This document shows, piece after piece, positions 29,001-41,719 of a stretch of DNA of 64,000 bases. The translations under genes were made by a program, and so were the position numbers. The notes under the pieces were generated by a model that saw only the letters and a program-made list of their open reading frames with translations, was not told the origin of the DNA and ran no database searches. This DNA is from Ecdyonurus torrentis. Taxonomy: Eukaryota; Arthropoda; Insecta; Ephemeroptera; Heptageniidae. Within the stretch, counting starts at the first letter, position 1; each line of letters starts with the position of its first letter. The stretch lies in contig OX439128.1 of NCBI GenBank assembly GCA_949318235.1, positions 58,117,709-58,181,708 of the forward strand, in the 5' to 3' direction.

Positions 29001-32000
29001 GAGTGTTAAAATTTTTTAAGTACCACCATTGAATTCTGCGCATTTTTTCACATAAGAATCACTCCTTATTTACTTGATTACATGAACTTTTGTTTACAGA
29101 ATAAAAACTCGATTATCTCAAAAACTATAAGAGTTAAATTTTTTTTAATTGCACCATTGGATTTGGCGCATATTTTCACATAAGAATCAGTCTTCATTTA
29201 CTTGATTACATGAACTTTTGTTTACAGATTAAAAACTCGATTATTTCAAAAACTATAAGAGTTAAATTTTTTTAATTGCACCATTGGATTTGGCGCATTT
29301 TTTCACATAAGAATCACTCCTTATTTACTTGATTACATGAACTTTTGTTTACAGTATAAAAACTCGAATATCTCAAAAACTATTACAGTTAAAATTTTTT
29401 AAGTAGCACCATTGGATTCTGCGCATTTTTTCACATAAGAATCACTCCTCATTTACTTGATTACATGAACTTTTGTTTACAGAATAAAAACTCGATTATC
29501 TCAAAAACTATAAGAGTTAAATTTTTTTTAATTGCACCATTGGATTTGGCGCATATTTTCACATAAGAATCACTCCTTATTTACTTGATTACATGAACTT
29601 TTGTTTACAGTATAAAAACTCGATTATTTCAAAAACTATAAGAGTTAAATTTTTTTAAGTAGCACCATTAGATTTGGCGCATTTTTTCACATAAGAATCA
29701 CTCCTCATTTACTTGATTACATGAACTTTTGTTTACAGTATAAAAACTCGATTATCTCAAAAACTATAAGAGTTTAATTTTTCTAATTAGCACCATTAGA
29801 TTCGCCGCGTTTTTTCACATAAGAATCACTACTTATTTACTTGATTACATGAACTTTTGTTTACAGATTAAAAAGTCGATTATTTCAAAAACTATAAGAG
29901 TTAAGTTTTTTTAAGTAGCACCATTGGATTTGGCGCATTTTTTCACATAAAAATCAGTCTTCATTTACTTGATTACATGAACTTTTGTTTACAGATTAAA
30001 AACTCGATTATTTCAAAAACTATAAGAGTTAAATTTTTTTAAGTAGCACCATTGGATTTGGCGCATTTTTTTACATAAGAATCACTCCTCATTTACTTGA
30101 TTACATGAACTTTTGTTTACAGTATAAAAACTCGATTATCTCAAAAACTATAAGAGTTTAATTTTTCTAATTAGCACCATTAGATTCGCCGCGTTTTTTC
30201 ACATAAGAATCACTCCTTATTTACTTGATTACATGAACTTTTGTTTACAGATTAAAAACTCGATTATCTCAAAAACTATGAGTGTTAAAATTTTTTCAGT
30301 AGCACCATTGAATTCTGCGCATTTTTTCAAATAAGAATCACTCCTCATTTACTTGGTTACATGAACTTTTGTTTACAGATTAAAAACTCGATTATTTCAA
30401 AAACTATAAGAGTTAAATTTTTTTTAAGTAGCACCATTGAATTCTGCGCATTTTTTCACATAAGAATCAGTCTTCATTTACTTGATTACATGAACTTTTG
30501 TTTACAGATTAAAAACTCGATTATTTCAAAAACTATAAGAGTTAAATTTTTTTAAGTAGCACCATTGGATTTGGCGCATTTTTTCACATAAGAATCACTC
30601 CTCATTTACTTGATTACATGAACTTTTGTTTACAGAATAAAAACTCGATTATCTCAAAAACTATGAGTGTTAAAATTTTTTAAGTAGCACCATTGAATTC
30701 TGCGCATTTTTTCACATAAGAATCACTCCTTATTTACTTGATTACATGAACTTTTGTTTACAGATTAAAAACTCGATTATCTCAAAAACTATAAGAGTTA
30801 AATTTTTTTTAATTGCACCATTGGATTTGGCGCATTTTTTCACATAAGAATCACTCCTTATTTACTTGATTACATGAACTTTTGTTTACAGTATAAAAAC
30901 TCGATTATCTCAAAAACTATTAGAGTTAAAATTTTTTAAGTAGCACCATTGGATTCTGCGCATTTTTTCACATAAGAATCACTCCTCATTTACTTGATTA
31001 CATGAACTTTTGTTTACAGAATTAAAACTCGATTATCTCAAAAACTATAAGTGTTAAAATTTTTTAAGTAGCACCATTGAATTCTGCGCATTTTTTCACA
31101 TAAGAATCACTCCTTATTTACTTGATTACATGAAATTTTGTTTACAGATTAAAAACTCGATTATCTCAAAAACTATGAGTGTTAAAATTTTTTCAATAGC
31201 ACCATTGAATTCTGCGCATTTTTTCAAATAAGAATCACTCCTCATTTACTTGGTTACATGAACTTTTGTTTACAGATTAAAAACTCGATTATCTCAAAAA
31301 CTATACAACCTAAAATTTTTTAAGTACCACTATTGGACTCGGCGCATTTTTTCACATAAGAATCACTTTTTATTTATTTGATTACATGAACTTTTGTTTA
31401 CAGATTAAAAACTCGATTATCTCAAAAACTATAAGAGTTAAAATTTTTTAATTAGCACCATTAGATTCGCCGCATTTTTTCACATAAGAATCACTCCTTA
31501 TTTACTTGATTACATGAACTTTTGTTTACAGATTAAAAACTCGATTATTTCAAAAACTATAAGAGTTAAATTTTTTTTAAGTAGCACCATTGGATTTGAC
31601 GCATTTTTTCACATAAGAATCAGTCTTCATTTACTTGATTACATGAACTTTTGTTTACAGATTAAAAACTCGATTATTTCAAAAACTATAAGAGTTAAAA
31701 TTTTTTAAGTAGCACCATTGGATTCTGCGCATTTTTTCACATAAGAATCACTCCTCATTTACTTGATTACATGAACTTTTGTTTACAGTATAAAAACTCG
31801 AATATCTCAAAAACTATTACAGTTAAAATTTTTTAAGTAGCACCATTGGATTCTGCGCATTTTTTCACATAAGAATCACTCCTCATTTACTTGATTACAT
31901 GAACTTTTGTTTACAGAATAAAAACTCGATTATCTCAAAAACTATAAGTGTTAAAATTTTCTAAGTAGCACCATTGAATTCTGCGCATTTTTTCACATAA

Positions 32001-32645
32001 GAATCACTCCTCATTTACTTGATTACATGAACTTTTGTTTACAGTATAAAAACTCGATTATCTCAAAAACTATAAGAGTTTAATTTTTCTAATTAGCACC
32101 ATTAGATTCGCCGCGTTTTTTCACATAAGAATCACTCCTTATTTACTTGATTACATGAACTTTTGTTTACAGATTAAAAACTCGATTATTTAAAAACTAT
32201 AAGAGTTAAATTTTTTTAAGTAGCACCATTGGATTTGGCGCATTTTTTCACATAAGAATCAGTCTTCATTTACTTGATTACATGAACTTTTGTTTACAGA
32301 TTAAAAACTCGATTATTTCAAAAACTATAAGAGTTAAATTTTTTTAAGTAGCACCATTGGATTTGGCGCATTTTTTCACATAAGAATCACTCCTCATTTA
32401 CTTGATTACATGAACTTTTGTTTACAGTATAAAAACTCGATTATTTCAAAAACTATGAGTGTTAAAATTTTTTAAGTACCACCATTGAATTCTGCGCATT
32501 TTTTCACATAAGAATCACTCCTTATTTACTTGATTACATGAACTTTTGTTTACAGAATAAAAACTCGATTATCTCAAAAACTATAAGAGTTAAATTTTTT
32601 TTAATTGCACCATTGGATTTGGCGCATATTTTCACATAAGAATCA
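25717..32645 (+). repeat. 27-monomer HOR, near-identical tandem duplication of 3,456 bp
   Basis: Bases 25,717-29,189 align with 29,173-32,645 at a fixed offset of 3,456. The left limit is set by a T/A mismatch at 25,716 versus 29,172, and the right limit by G at 29,190 versus C at 32,646. Rare private variants recur at exactly this offset: CATGAAATTTTG (27,674/31,130), GGATTTGACGC (28,137/31,593), GATTATTTAAAAAC (28,728/32,184) and TTTTCTAAGTAG (28,501/31,957). The only internal difference I noticed is C at 28,989 versus T at 32,445. The next copies are already rearranged. Confidence 0.9.
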
Positions 32646-35424
32646 CTCCTTATTTACTTGATTACATGAACTTTTGTTTACAGTATAAAAATTCGATTAT
32701 TTCAAAAACTATAAGAGTTAAATTTTTTTAAGTAGCACCATTAGATTTGGCGCATTTTTTCACATAAGAATCACTCCTCATTTACTTGATTACATGAACT
32801 TTTGTTTACAGTATAAAAACTCGATTATCTCAAAAACTATAAGAGTTTAATTTTTCTAATTAGCACCATTAGATTCGCCGCGTTTTTTCACATAAGAATC
32901 ACTACTTATTTACTTGATTACATGAACTTTTGTTTACAGATTAAAAAGTCGATTATTTCAAAAACTATAAGAGTTAAGTTTTTTTAAGTAGCACCATTGG
33001 ATTTGGCGCATTTTTTCACATAAGAATCAGTCTTCATTTACTTGATTACATGAACTTTTGTTTACAGATTAAAAACTCGATTATTTCAAAAACTATAAGA
33101 GTTAAATTTTTTTAAGTAGCACCATTGGATTTGGCGCATTTTTTCACATAAGAATCATTCCTCATTTACTTGATTACATGAACTTTTGTTTACAGTATAA
33201 AAACTCGATTATCTCAAAAACTATAAGAGTTTAATTTTTCTAATTAGCACCATTAGATTCGCCGCGTTTTTTCACATAAGAATCACTCCTTATTTACTTG
33301 ATTACATGAACTTTTGTTTACAGATTAAAAACTCGATTATCTCAAAAACTATGAGTGTTAAAATTTTTTCAGTAGCACCATTGAATTCTGCGCATTTTTT
33401 CAAATAAGAATCACTCCTTATTTACTTGGTTACATTAACTTTTGTTTACAGATTAAAAACTCGATTATTTCAAAAACTATAAGAGTTAAATTTTTTTTAA
33501 GTAGCACCATTGAATTCTGCGCATTTTTTCACATAAGAATCACTCCTTATTTACTTGATTACATGAACTTTTGTTTACAGATTAAAAACTCGATTATCTC
33601 AAAAACTATAAGAGTTAAATTTTTTTTAATTGCACCATTGGATTTGGCGCATTTTTTCACATAAGAATCACTCCTTATTTACTTGATTACATGAACTTTT
33701 GTTTACAGTATAAAAACTCGATTATCTCAAAAACTATTAGAGTTAAAATTTTTTAATTAGCACCATTAGATTCGCCGCATTTTTTCACATAAGAATCACT
33801 CCTTATTTACTTGATTACATGAACTTTTGTTTACAGATTAAAAACTCGATTATTTCAAAAACTATAAGAGTTAAATTTTTTTTAAGTAGCACCATTGGAT
33901 TTGGCGCATTTTTTCACATAAGAATCAGTCTTCATTTACTTGATTACATGAACTTTTGTTTACAGATTAAAAACTCGATTATTTCAAAAACTATAAGAGT
34001 TAAATTTTTTTAATTGCACCATTGGATTTGGCGCATTTTTTCACATAAGAATCACTCCTTATTTACTTGATTACATGAACTTTTGTTTACAGTATAAAAA
34101 CTCGAATATCTCAAAAACTATTACAGTTAAAATTTTTTAAGTAGCACCATTGGATTCTGCGCATTTTTTCACATAAGAATCACTCCTCATTTACTTGATT
34201 ACATGAACTTTTGTTTACAGAATAAAAACTCGATTATCTCAAAAACTATAAGAGTTAAATTTTTTTTAATTGCACCATTGGATTTGGCGCATATTTTCAC
34301 ATAAGAATCACTCCTTATTTACTTGATTACATGAACTTTTGTTTACAGTATAAAAACTCGATTATTTCAAAAACTATAAGAGTTAAATTTTTTTAAGTAG
34401 CACCATTAGATTTGGCGCATTTTTTCACATAAGAATCACTCCTCATTTACTTGATTACATGAACTTTTGTTTACAGAATTAAAACTCGATTATCTCAAAA
34501 ACTATAAGTGTTAAAATTTTTTAAGTAGCACCATTGAATTCTGCGCATTTTTTCACATAAGAATCACTCCTTATTTACTTGATTACATGAAATTTTGTTT
34601 ACAGATTAAAAACTCGATTATCTCAAAAACTATGAGTGTTAAAATTTTTTCAATAGCACCATTGAATTCTGCGCATTTTTTCAAATAAGAATCACTCCTC
34701 ATTTACTTGGTTACATGAACTTTTGTTTACAGATTAAAAACTCGATTATCTCAAAAACTATACAACCTAAAATTTTTTAAGTACCACTATTGGACTCGGC
34801 GCATTTTTTCACATAAGAATCACTTTTTATTTATTTGATTACATGAACTTTTGTTTACAGATTAAAAACTCGATTATCTCAAAAACTATAAGAGTTAAAA
34901 TTTTTTAATTAGCACCATTAGATTCGCTGCATTTTTTCACATAAGAATCACTCCTTATTTACTTGATTACATGAACTTTTGTTTACAGATTAAAAACTCG
35001 ATTATTTCAAAAACTATAAGAGTTAAATTTTTTTTAAGTAGCACCATTGGATTTGGCGCATTTTTTCACATAAGAATCAGTCTTCATTTACTTGATTACA
35101 TGAACTTTTGTTTACAGATTAAAAACTCGATTATTTCAAAAACTATAAGAGTTAAAATTTTTTAAGTAGCACCATTGGATTCTGCGCATTTTTTCACATA
35201 AGAATCACTCCTCATTTACTTGATTACATGAACTTTTGTTTACAGTATAAAAACTCGAATATCTCAAAAACTATTACAGTTAAAATTTTTTAAGTAGCAC
35301 CATTGGATTCTGCGCATTTTTTCACATAAGAATCACTCCTCATTTACTTGATTACATGAACTTTTGTTTACAGAATAAAAACTCGATTATCTCAAAAACT
35401 ATAAGTGTTAAAATTTTCTAAGTA

Positions 35425-38400
35425 GCACCATTAGATTCGCCGCGTTTTTTCACATAAGAATCACTCCTTATTTACTTGATTACATGAACTTTTGTTTACA
35501 GATTAAAAACTCGATTATTTAAAAACTATAAGAGTTAAATTTTTTTAAGTAGCACCATTGGATTTGGCGCATTTTTTCACATAAGAATCAGTCTTCATTT
35601 ACTTGATTACATGAACTTTTGTTTACAGATTAAAAACTCGATTATTTCAAAAACTATAAGAGTTAAATTTTTTTAAGTAGCACCATTGGATTTGGCGCAT
35701 TTTTTCACATAAGAATCACTCCTCATTTACTTGATTACATGAACTTTTGTTTACAGTATAAAAACTCGATTATCTCAAAAACTATGAGTGTTAAAATTTT
35801 TTAAGTACCACCATTGAATTCTGCGCATTTTTTCACATAAGAATCACTCCTTATTTACTTGATTACATGAACTTTTGTTTACAGTATAAAAATTCGATTA
35901 TTTCAAAAACTATAAGAGTTAAATTTTTTTAAGTAGCACCATTAGATTTGGCGCATTTTTTCACATAAGAATCACTCCTCATTTACTTGATTACATGAAC
36001 TTTTGTTTACAGTATAAAAACTCGATTATCTCAAAAACTATAAGAGTTTAATTTTTCTAATTAGCACCATTAGATTCGCCGCGTTTTTTCACATAAGAAT
36101 CACTACTTATTTACTTGATTACATGAACTTTTGTTTACAGATTAAAAAGTCGATTATTTCAAAAACTATAAGAGTTAAGTTTTTTTAAGTAGCACCATTG
36201 GATTTGGCGCATTTTTTCACATAAGAATCAGTCTTCATTTACTTGATTACATGAACTTTTGTTTACAGATTAAAAACTCGATTATTTCAAAAACTATAAG
36301 AGTTAAATTTTTTTAAGTAGCACCATTGGATTTGGCGCATTTTTTCACATAAGAATCATTCCTCATTTACTTGATTACATGAACTTTTGTTTACAGTATA
36401 AAAACTCGATTATCTCAAAAACTATAAGAGTTTAATTTTTCTAATTAGCACCATTAGATTCGCCGCGTTTTTTCACATAAGAATCACTCCTTATTTACTT
36501 GATTACATGAACTTTTGTTTACAGATTAAAAACTCGATTATCTCAAAAACTATGAGTGTTAAAATTTTTTCAGTAGCACCATTGAATTCTGCGCATTTTT
36601 TCAAATAAGAATCACTCCTTATTTACTTGGTTACATTAACTTTTGTTTACAGATTAAAAACTCGATTATTTCAAAAACTATAAGAGTTAAATTTTTTTTA
36701 AGTAGCACCATTGAATTCTGCGCATTTTTTCACATAAGAATCACTCCTTATTTACTTGATTACATGAACTTTTGTTTACAGATTAAAAACTCGATTATCT
36801 CAAAAACTATAAGAGTTAAATTTTTTTTAATTGCACCATTGGATTTGGCGCATTTTTTCACATAAGAATCACTCCTTATTTACTTGATTACATGAACTTT
36901 TGTTTACAGTATAAAAACTCGATTATCTCAAAAACTATTAGAGTTAAAATTTTTTAAGTAGCACCATTGGATTCTGCGCATTTTTTCACATAAGAATCAC
37001 TCCTCATTTACTTGATTACATGAACTTTTGTTTACAGAATTAAAACTCGATTATCTCAAAAACTATAAGTGTTAAAATTTTTTAAGTAGCACCATTGAAT
37101 TCTGCGCATTTTTTCACATAAGAATCACTCCTCATTTACTTGATTACATGAACTTTTGTTTACAGTATAAAAACTCGATTATCTCAAAAACTATTAGAGT
37201 TAAATTTTTCTAATTAGCACCATTAGATTTGCCGCATTTTTTCACATTAGAATCACTCCTCATTTACTTGATTACATGAACTTTTGTTTACAGATTAAAA
37301 ACTCGATTATTTCAAAAACTATAAGAGTTAAATTTTTTTAAGTAGCACCATTGGATTTGGCGCATTTTTTCACATAACAATCAGTCTTCATTTAATTGAT
37401 TACATGAACTTTTGTTTACAGATTAAAAACTCGAATATTTCAAAAACTATAAGAGTTAAATTTTTTTAAGTAGCACCATTGGATTTGGCGCATTTTTTCA
37501 CATAAGAATCACTCCTCATATACTTGATTACATGAACTTTTGTTTACAGTATAAAAACTCGATTATCTCAAAAAATATGAGTGTTAAAATTTTTTAAGTA
37601 CCACCATTGAATTCTGCGCATTTTTTCACATAAGAATCACTCCTTATTTACTTGATTACATGAACTTTTGTTTACAGATTAAAAACTCGATTATCTCAAA
37701 AACTATAAGAGTTAAATTTTTTTTAATTGCACCATTGGATTTGGCGCATATTTTCACATAAGAATCACTCCTTATTTACTTGATTACATGAACTTTTGTT
37801 TACAGTATAAAAACTCGATTATTTCAAAAACTATAAGAGTTAAATTTTTTTAAGTAGCACCATTGGATTTGGCGCATTTTTTCACATAAGAATCACTCCT
37901 CATTTACTTGATTACATGAACTTTTGTTTACAGATTAAAAACTCGATTATTTCAAAAACTATAAGAGTTAAATTTTTTTTAAGTAGCACCATTGGATTTG
38001 GCGCATTTTTTCACATAAGAATCAGTCTTCATTTACTTGATTACATGAACTTTTGTTTACAGATTAAAAACTCGATTATTTCAAAAACTATAAGAGTTAA
38101 AATTTTTTAAGTAGCACCATTGGATTCTGCGCATTTTGTCACATAAGAATCACTCCTCATTTACTTGATTACATGAACTTTTGTTTACAGTATAAAAACT
38201 CGAATATCTCAAAAACTATTACAGTTAAAATTTTTTAAGTAGCACCATTGGATTCTGCGCATTTTTTCACATAAGAATCACTCCTCATTTACTTGATTAC
38301 ATGAACTTTTGTTTACAGAATAAAAACTCGATTATCTCAAAAACTATAAGTGTTAAAATTTTCTAAGTAGCACCATTGAATTCTGCGCATTTTTTCACAT

Positions 38401-41006
38401 AAGAATCACTCCTCATTTACTTGATTACATGAACTTTTGTTTACAGTATAAAAACTCGATTATCTCAAAAACTATAAGAGTTTAATTTTTCTAATTAGCA
38501 CCATTAGATTCGCCGCGTTTTTTCACATAAGAATCACTCCTTATTTACTTGATTACATGAACTTTTGTTTACAGATTAAAAACTCGATTATTTAAAAACT
38601 ATAAGAGTTAAATTTTTTTAAGTAGCACCATTGGATTTGGCGCATTTTTTCACATAAGAATCAGTCTTCATTTACTTGATTACATGAACTTTTGTTTACA
38701 GATTAAAAACTCGATTATTTCAAAAACTATAAGAGTTAAATTTTTTTAAGTAGCACCATTGGATTTGGCGCATTTTTTCACATAAGAATCACTCCTCATT
38801 TACTTGATTACATGAACTTTTGTTTACAGTATAAAAACTCGATTATCTCAAAAACTATGAGTGTTAAAATTTTTTAAGTACCACCATTGAATTCTGCGCA
38901 TTTTTTCACATAAGAATCACTCCTTATTTACTTGATTACATGAACTTTTGTTTACAGTATAAAAATTCGATTATTTCAAAAACTATAAGAGTTAAATTTT
39001 TTTAAGTAGCACCATTAGATTTGGCGCATTTTTTCACATAAGAATCACTCCTCATTTACTTGATTACATGAACTTTTGTTTACAGTATAAAAACTCGATT
39101 ATCTCAAAAACTATAAGAGTTTAATTTTTCTAATTAGCACCATTAGATTCGCCGCGTTTTTTCACATAAGAATCACTACTTATTTACTTGATTACATGAA
39201 CTTTTGTTTACAGATTAAAAAGTCGATTATTTCAAAAACTATAAGAGTTAAGTTTTTTTAAGTAGCACCATTGGATTTGGCGCATTTTTTCACATAAGAA
39301 TCAGTCTTCATTTACTTGATTACATGAACTTTTGTTTACAGATTAAAAACTCGATTATTTCAAAAACTATAAGAGTTAAATTTTTTTAAGTAGCACCATT
39401 GGATTTGGCGCATTTTTTCACATAAGAATCATTCCTCATTTACTTGATTACATGAACTTTTGTTTACAGTATAAAAACTCGATTATCTCAAAAACTATAA
39501 GAGTTTAATTTTTCTAATTAGCACCATTAGATTCGCCGCGTTTTTTCACATAAGAATCACTCCTTATTTACTTGATTACATGAACTTTTGTTTACAGATT
39601 AAAAACTCGATTATCTCAAAAACTATGAGTGTTAAAATTTTTTCAGTAGCACCATTGAATTCTGCGCATTTTTTCAAATAAGAATCACTCCTTATTTACT
39701 TGGTTACATTAACTTTTGTTTACAGATTAAAAACTCGATTATTTCAAAAACTATAAGAGTTAAATTTTTTTTAAGTAGCACCATTGAATTCTGCGCATTT
39801 TTTCACATAAGAATCACTCCTTATTTACTTGATTACATGAACTTTTGTTTACAGATTAAAAACTCGATTATCTCAAAAACTATAAGAGTTAAATTTTTTT
39901 TAATTGCACCATTGGATTTGGCGCATTTTTTCACATAAGAATCACTCCTTATTTACTTGATTACATGAACTTTTGTTTACAGTATAAAAACTCGATTATC
40001 TCAAAAACTATTAGAGTTAAAATTTTTTAAGTAGCACCATTGGATTCTGCGCATTTTTTCACATAAGAATCACTCCTCATTTACTTGATTACATGAACTT
40101 TTGTTTACAGAATTAAAACTCGATTATCTCAAAAACTATAAGTGTTAAAATTTTTTAAGTAGCACCATTGAATTCTGCGCATTTTTTCACATAAGAATCA
40201 CTCCTCATTTACTTGATTACATGAACTTTTGTTTACAGTATAAAAACTCGATTATCTCAAAAACTATTAGAGTTAAATTTTTCTAATTAGCACCATTAGA
40301 TTTGCCGCATTTTTTCACATTAGAATCACTCCTCATTTACTTGATTACATGAACTTTTGTTTACAGATTAAAAACTCGATTATTTCAAAAACTATAAGAG
40401 TTAAATTTTTTTAAGTAGCACCATTGGATTTGGCGCATTTTTTCACATAACAATCAGTCTTCATTTAATTGATTACATGAACTTTTGTTTACAGATTAAA
40501 AACTCGAATATTTCAAAAACTATAAGAGTTAAATTTTTTTAAGTAGCACCATTGGATTTGGCGCATTTTTTCACATAAGAATCACTCCTCATATACTTGA
40601 TTACATGAACTTTTGTTTACAGTATAAAAACTCGATTATCTCAAAAAATATGAGTGTTAAAATTTTTTAAGTACCACCATTGAATTCTGCGCATTTTTTC
40701 ACATAAGAATCACTCCTTATTTACTTGATTACATGAACTTTTGTTTACAGATTAAAAACTCGATTATCTCAAAAACTATAAGAGTTAAATTTTTTTTAAT
40801 TGCACCATTGGATTTGGCGCATATTTTCACATAAGAATCACTCCTTATTTACTTGATTACATGAACTTTTGTTTACAGTATAAAAACTCGATTATTTCAA
40901 AAACTATAAGAGTTAAATTTTTTTAAGTAGCACCATTGGATTTGGCGCATTTTTTCACATAAGAATCACTCCTCATTTACTTGATTACATGAACTTTTGT
41001 TTACAG
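35425..41006 (+). repeat. 24-monomer HOR tandem duplication (about 3,076 bp offset)
   Basis: About 35,425-37,930 repeats at about 38,500-41,006. Shared rare markers are AAAAAGTCGATT (36,143/39,219), CATAACAATCAG (37,373/40,449), CCTCATATACTTG (37,513/40,589) and CACATTAGAATC (37,241/40,317). It is the last HOR pair of family A before the switch to family B. The set CATAACAATCAG plus CCTCATATACTTG also occurs once at 15,993-16,145, an older relative of this block. Confidence 0.82.
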
Positions 41007-41719
41007 TATAAAAACTCGATTATCTCAAAAACTATAAGAGTTTAATTTTTCTAATTAGCACCATTAGATTCGCCGCGTTTTTTCACATAAGAATCACTCC
41101 TTATTTACTTGATTACATGATTTTTTGTTTACAGATTTAAAACTCGATTATCTCAAAAACTATAAGAGTTAAAATTTTTTAAATAGCACCATTGGTTTCG
41201 GCACATTTTTTTACATAAGAACAACTCCTTATTTACTTGATTACATGAACCTTTGTTTACAGATTAAAAACTCGTTTTTCTCAAAAACTATCAGAGGTAA
41301 AATTTTTTATTTAGCACCATTGGATTCGGCGCATTTTTTCACATAAGAATCACTTCTTATTTACTTGATTACATGAACTTTTGTTTACAGATTAAAAACT
41401 CGATTATCTCAAAAACTATAAAAGTTAAAATTTTTTAAATAGCACCATTGGTTTCGGCACATTTTTTTACATAAGAATCACTCCTTATTTACTTGATTAC
41501 ATGAACTTTTGTTTACAGATTAAAAACTCGTTTTTCTCAAAAACTATAACAGTTAAAATTTTTTAAATAGCACCATTGGTTTCGGCACATTTTTTTACAT
41601 AAGAACAACTCCTTATTTACTTGATTACATGAACTTTTGTTTACAGATTAAAAACTCGTTTTTCTCAAAAACTATAAGAGTTAAAATTTTTTATTTAGCA
41701 CCATTGGATTCGGCGCATT

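Larger units (their letters stand above)
1..41118 (+). repeat. Satellite DNA family A, 128-bp monomers in higher-order repeats
   Basis: This is a head-to-tail satellite of about 320 monomers, cut off by the left edge of the window. Counting from TGATTACATG (bases 1, 129, 257) gives a 128-bp period; some monomers are 129 bp because of one extra T. A typical monomer is about 27% GC (35 of 128 bases counted by hand). Landmarks in order: TGATTACATG, TTTTGTTTACAG, AAAACTCGATTAT, TCAAAAACTAT, a T-run of 6-9, AGCACCATT, a GGCGCA-like block, TTTTTTCACATAAGAATCA. Family A is marked by CGATTAT after AAAACT and by the variants GAATTCTGCGC, GATTCGCCGC and GGATTTGGCGC. At least ten subtypes recur in a partly fixed order, so this is HOR structure and not simple monomeric repetition. 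No inversion, gap, gene or transposon interrupts it. Its genomic role (centromeric or other heterochromatin) is inference only. Confidence 0.97.
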
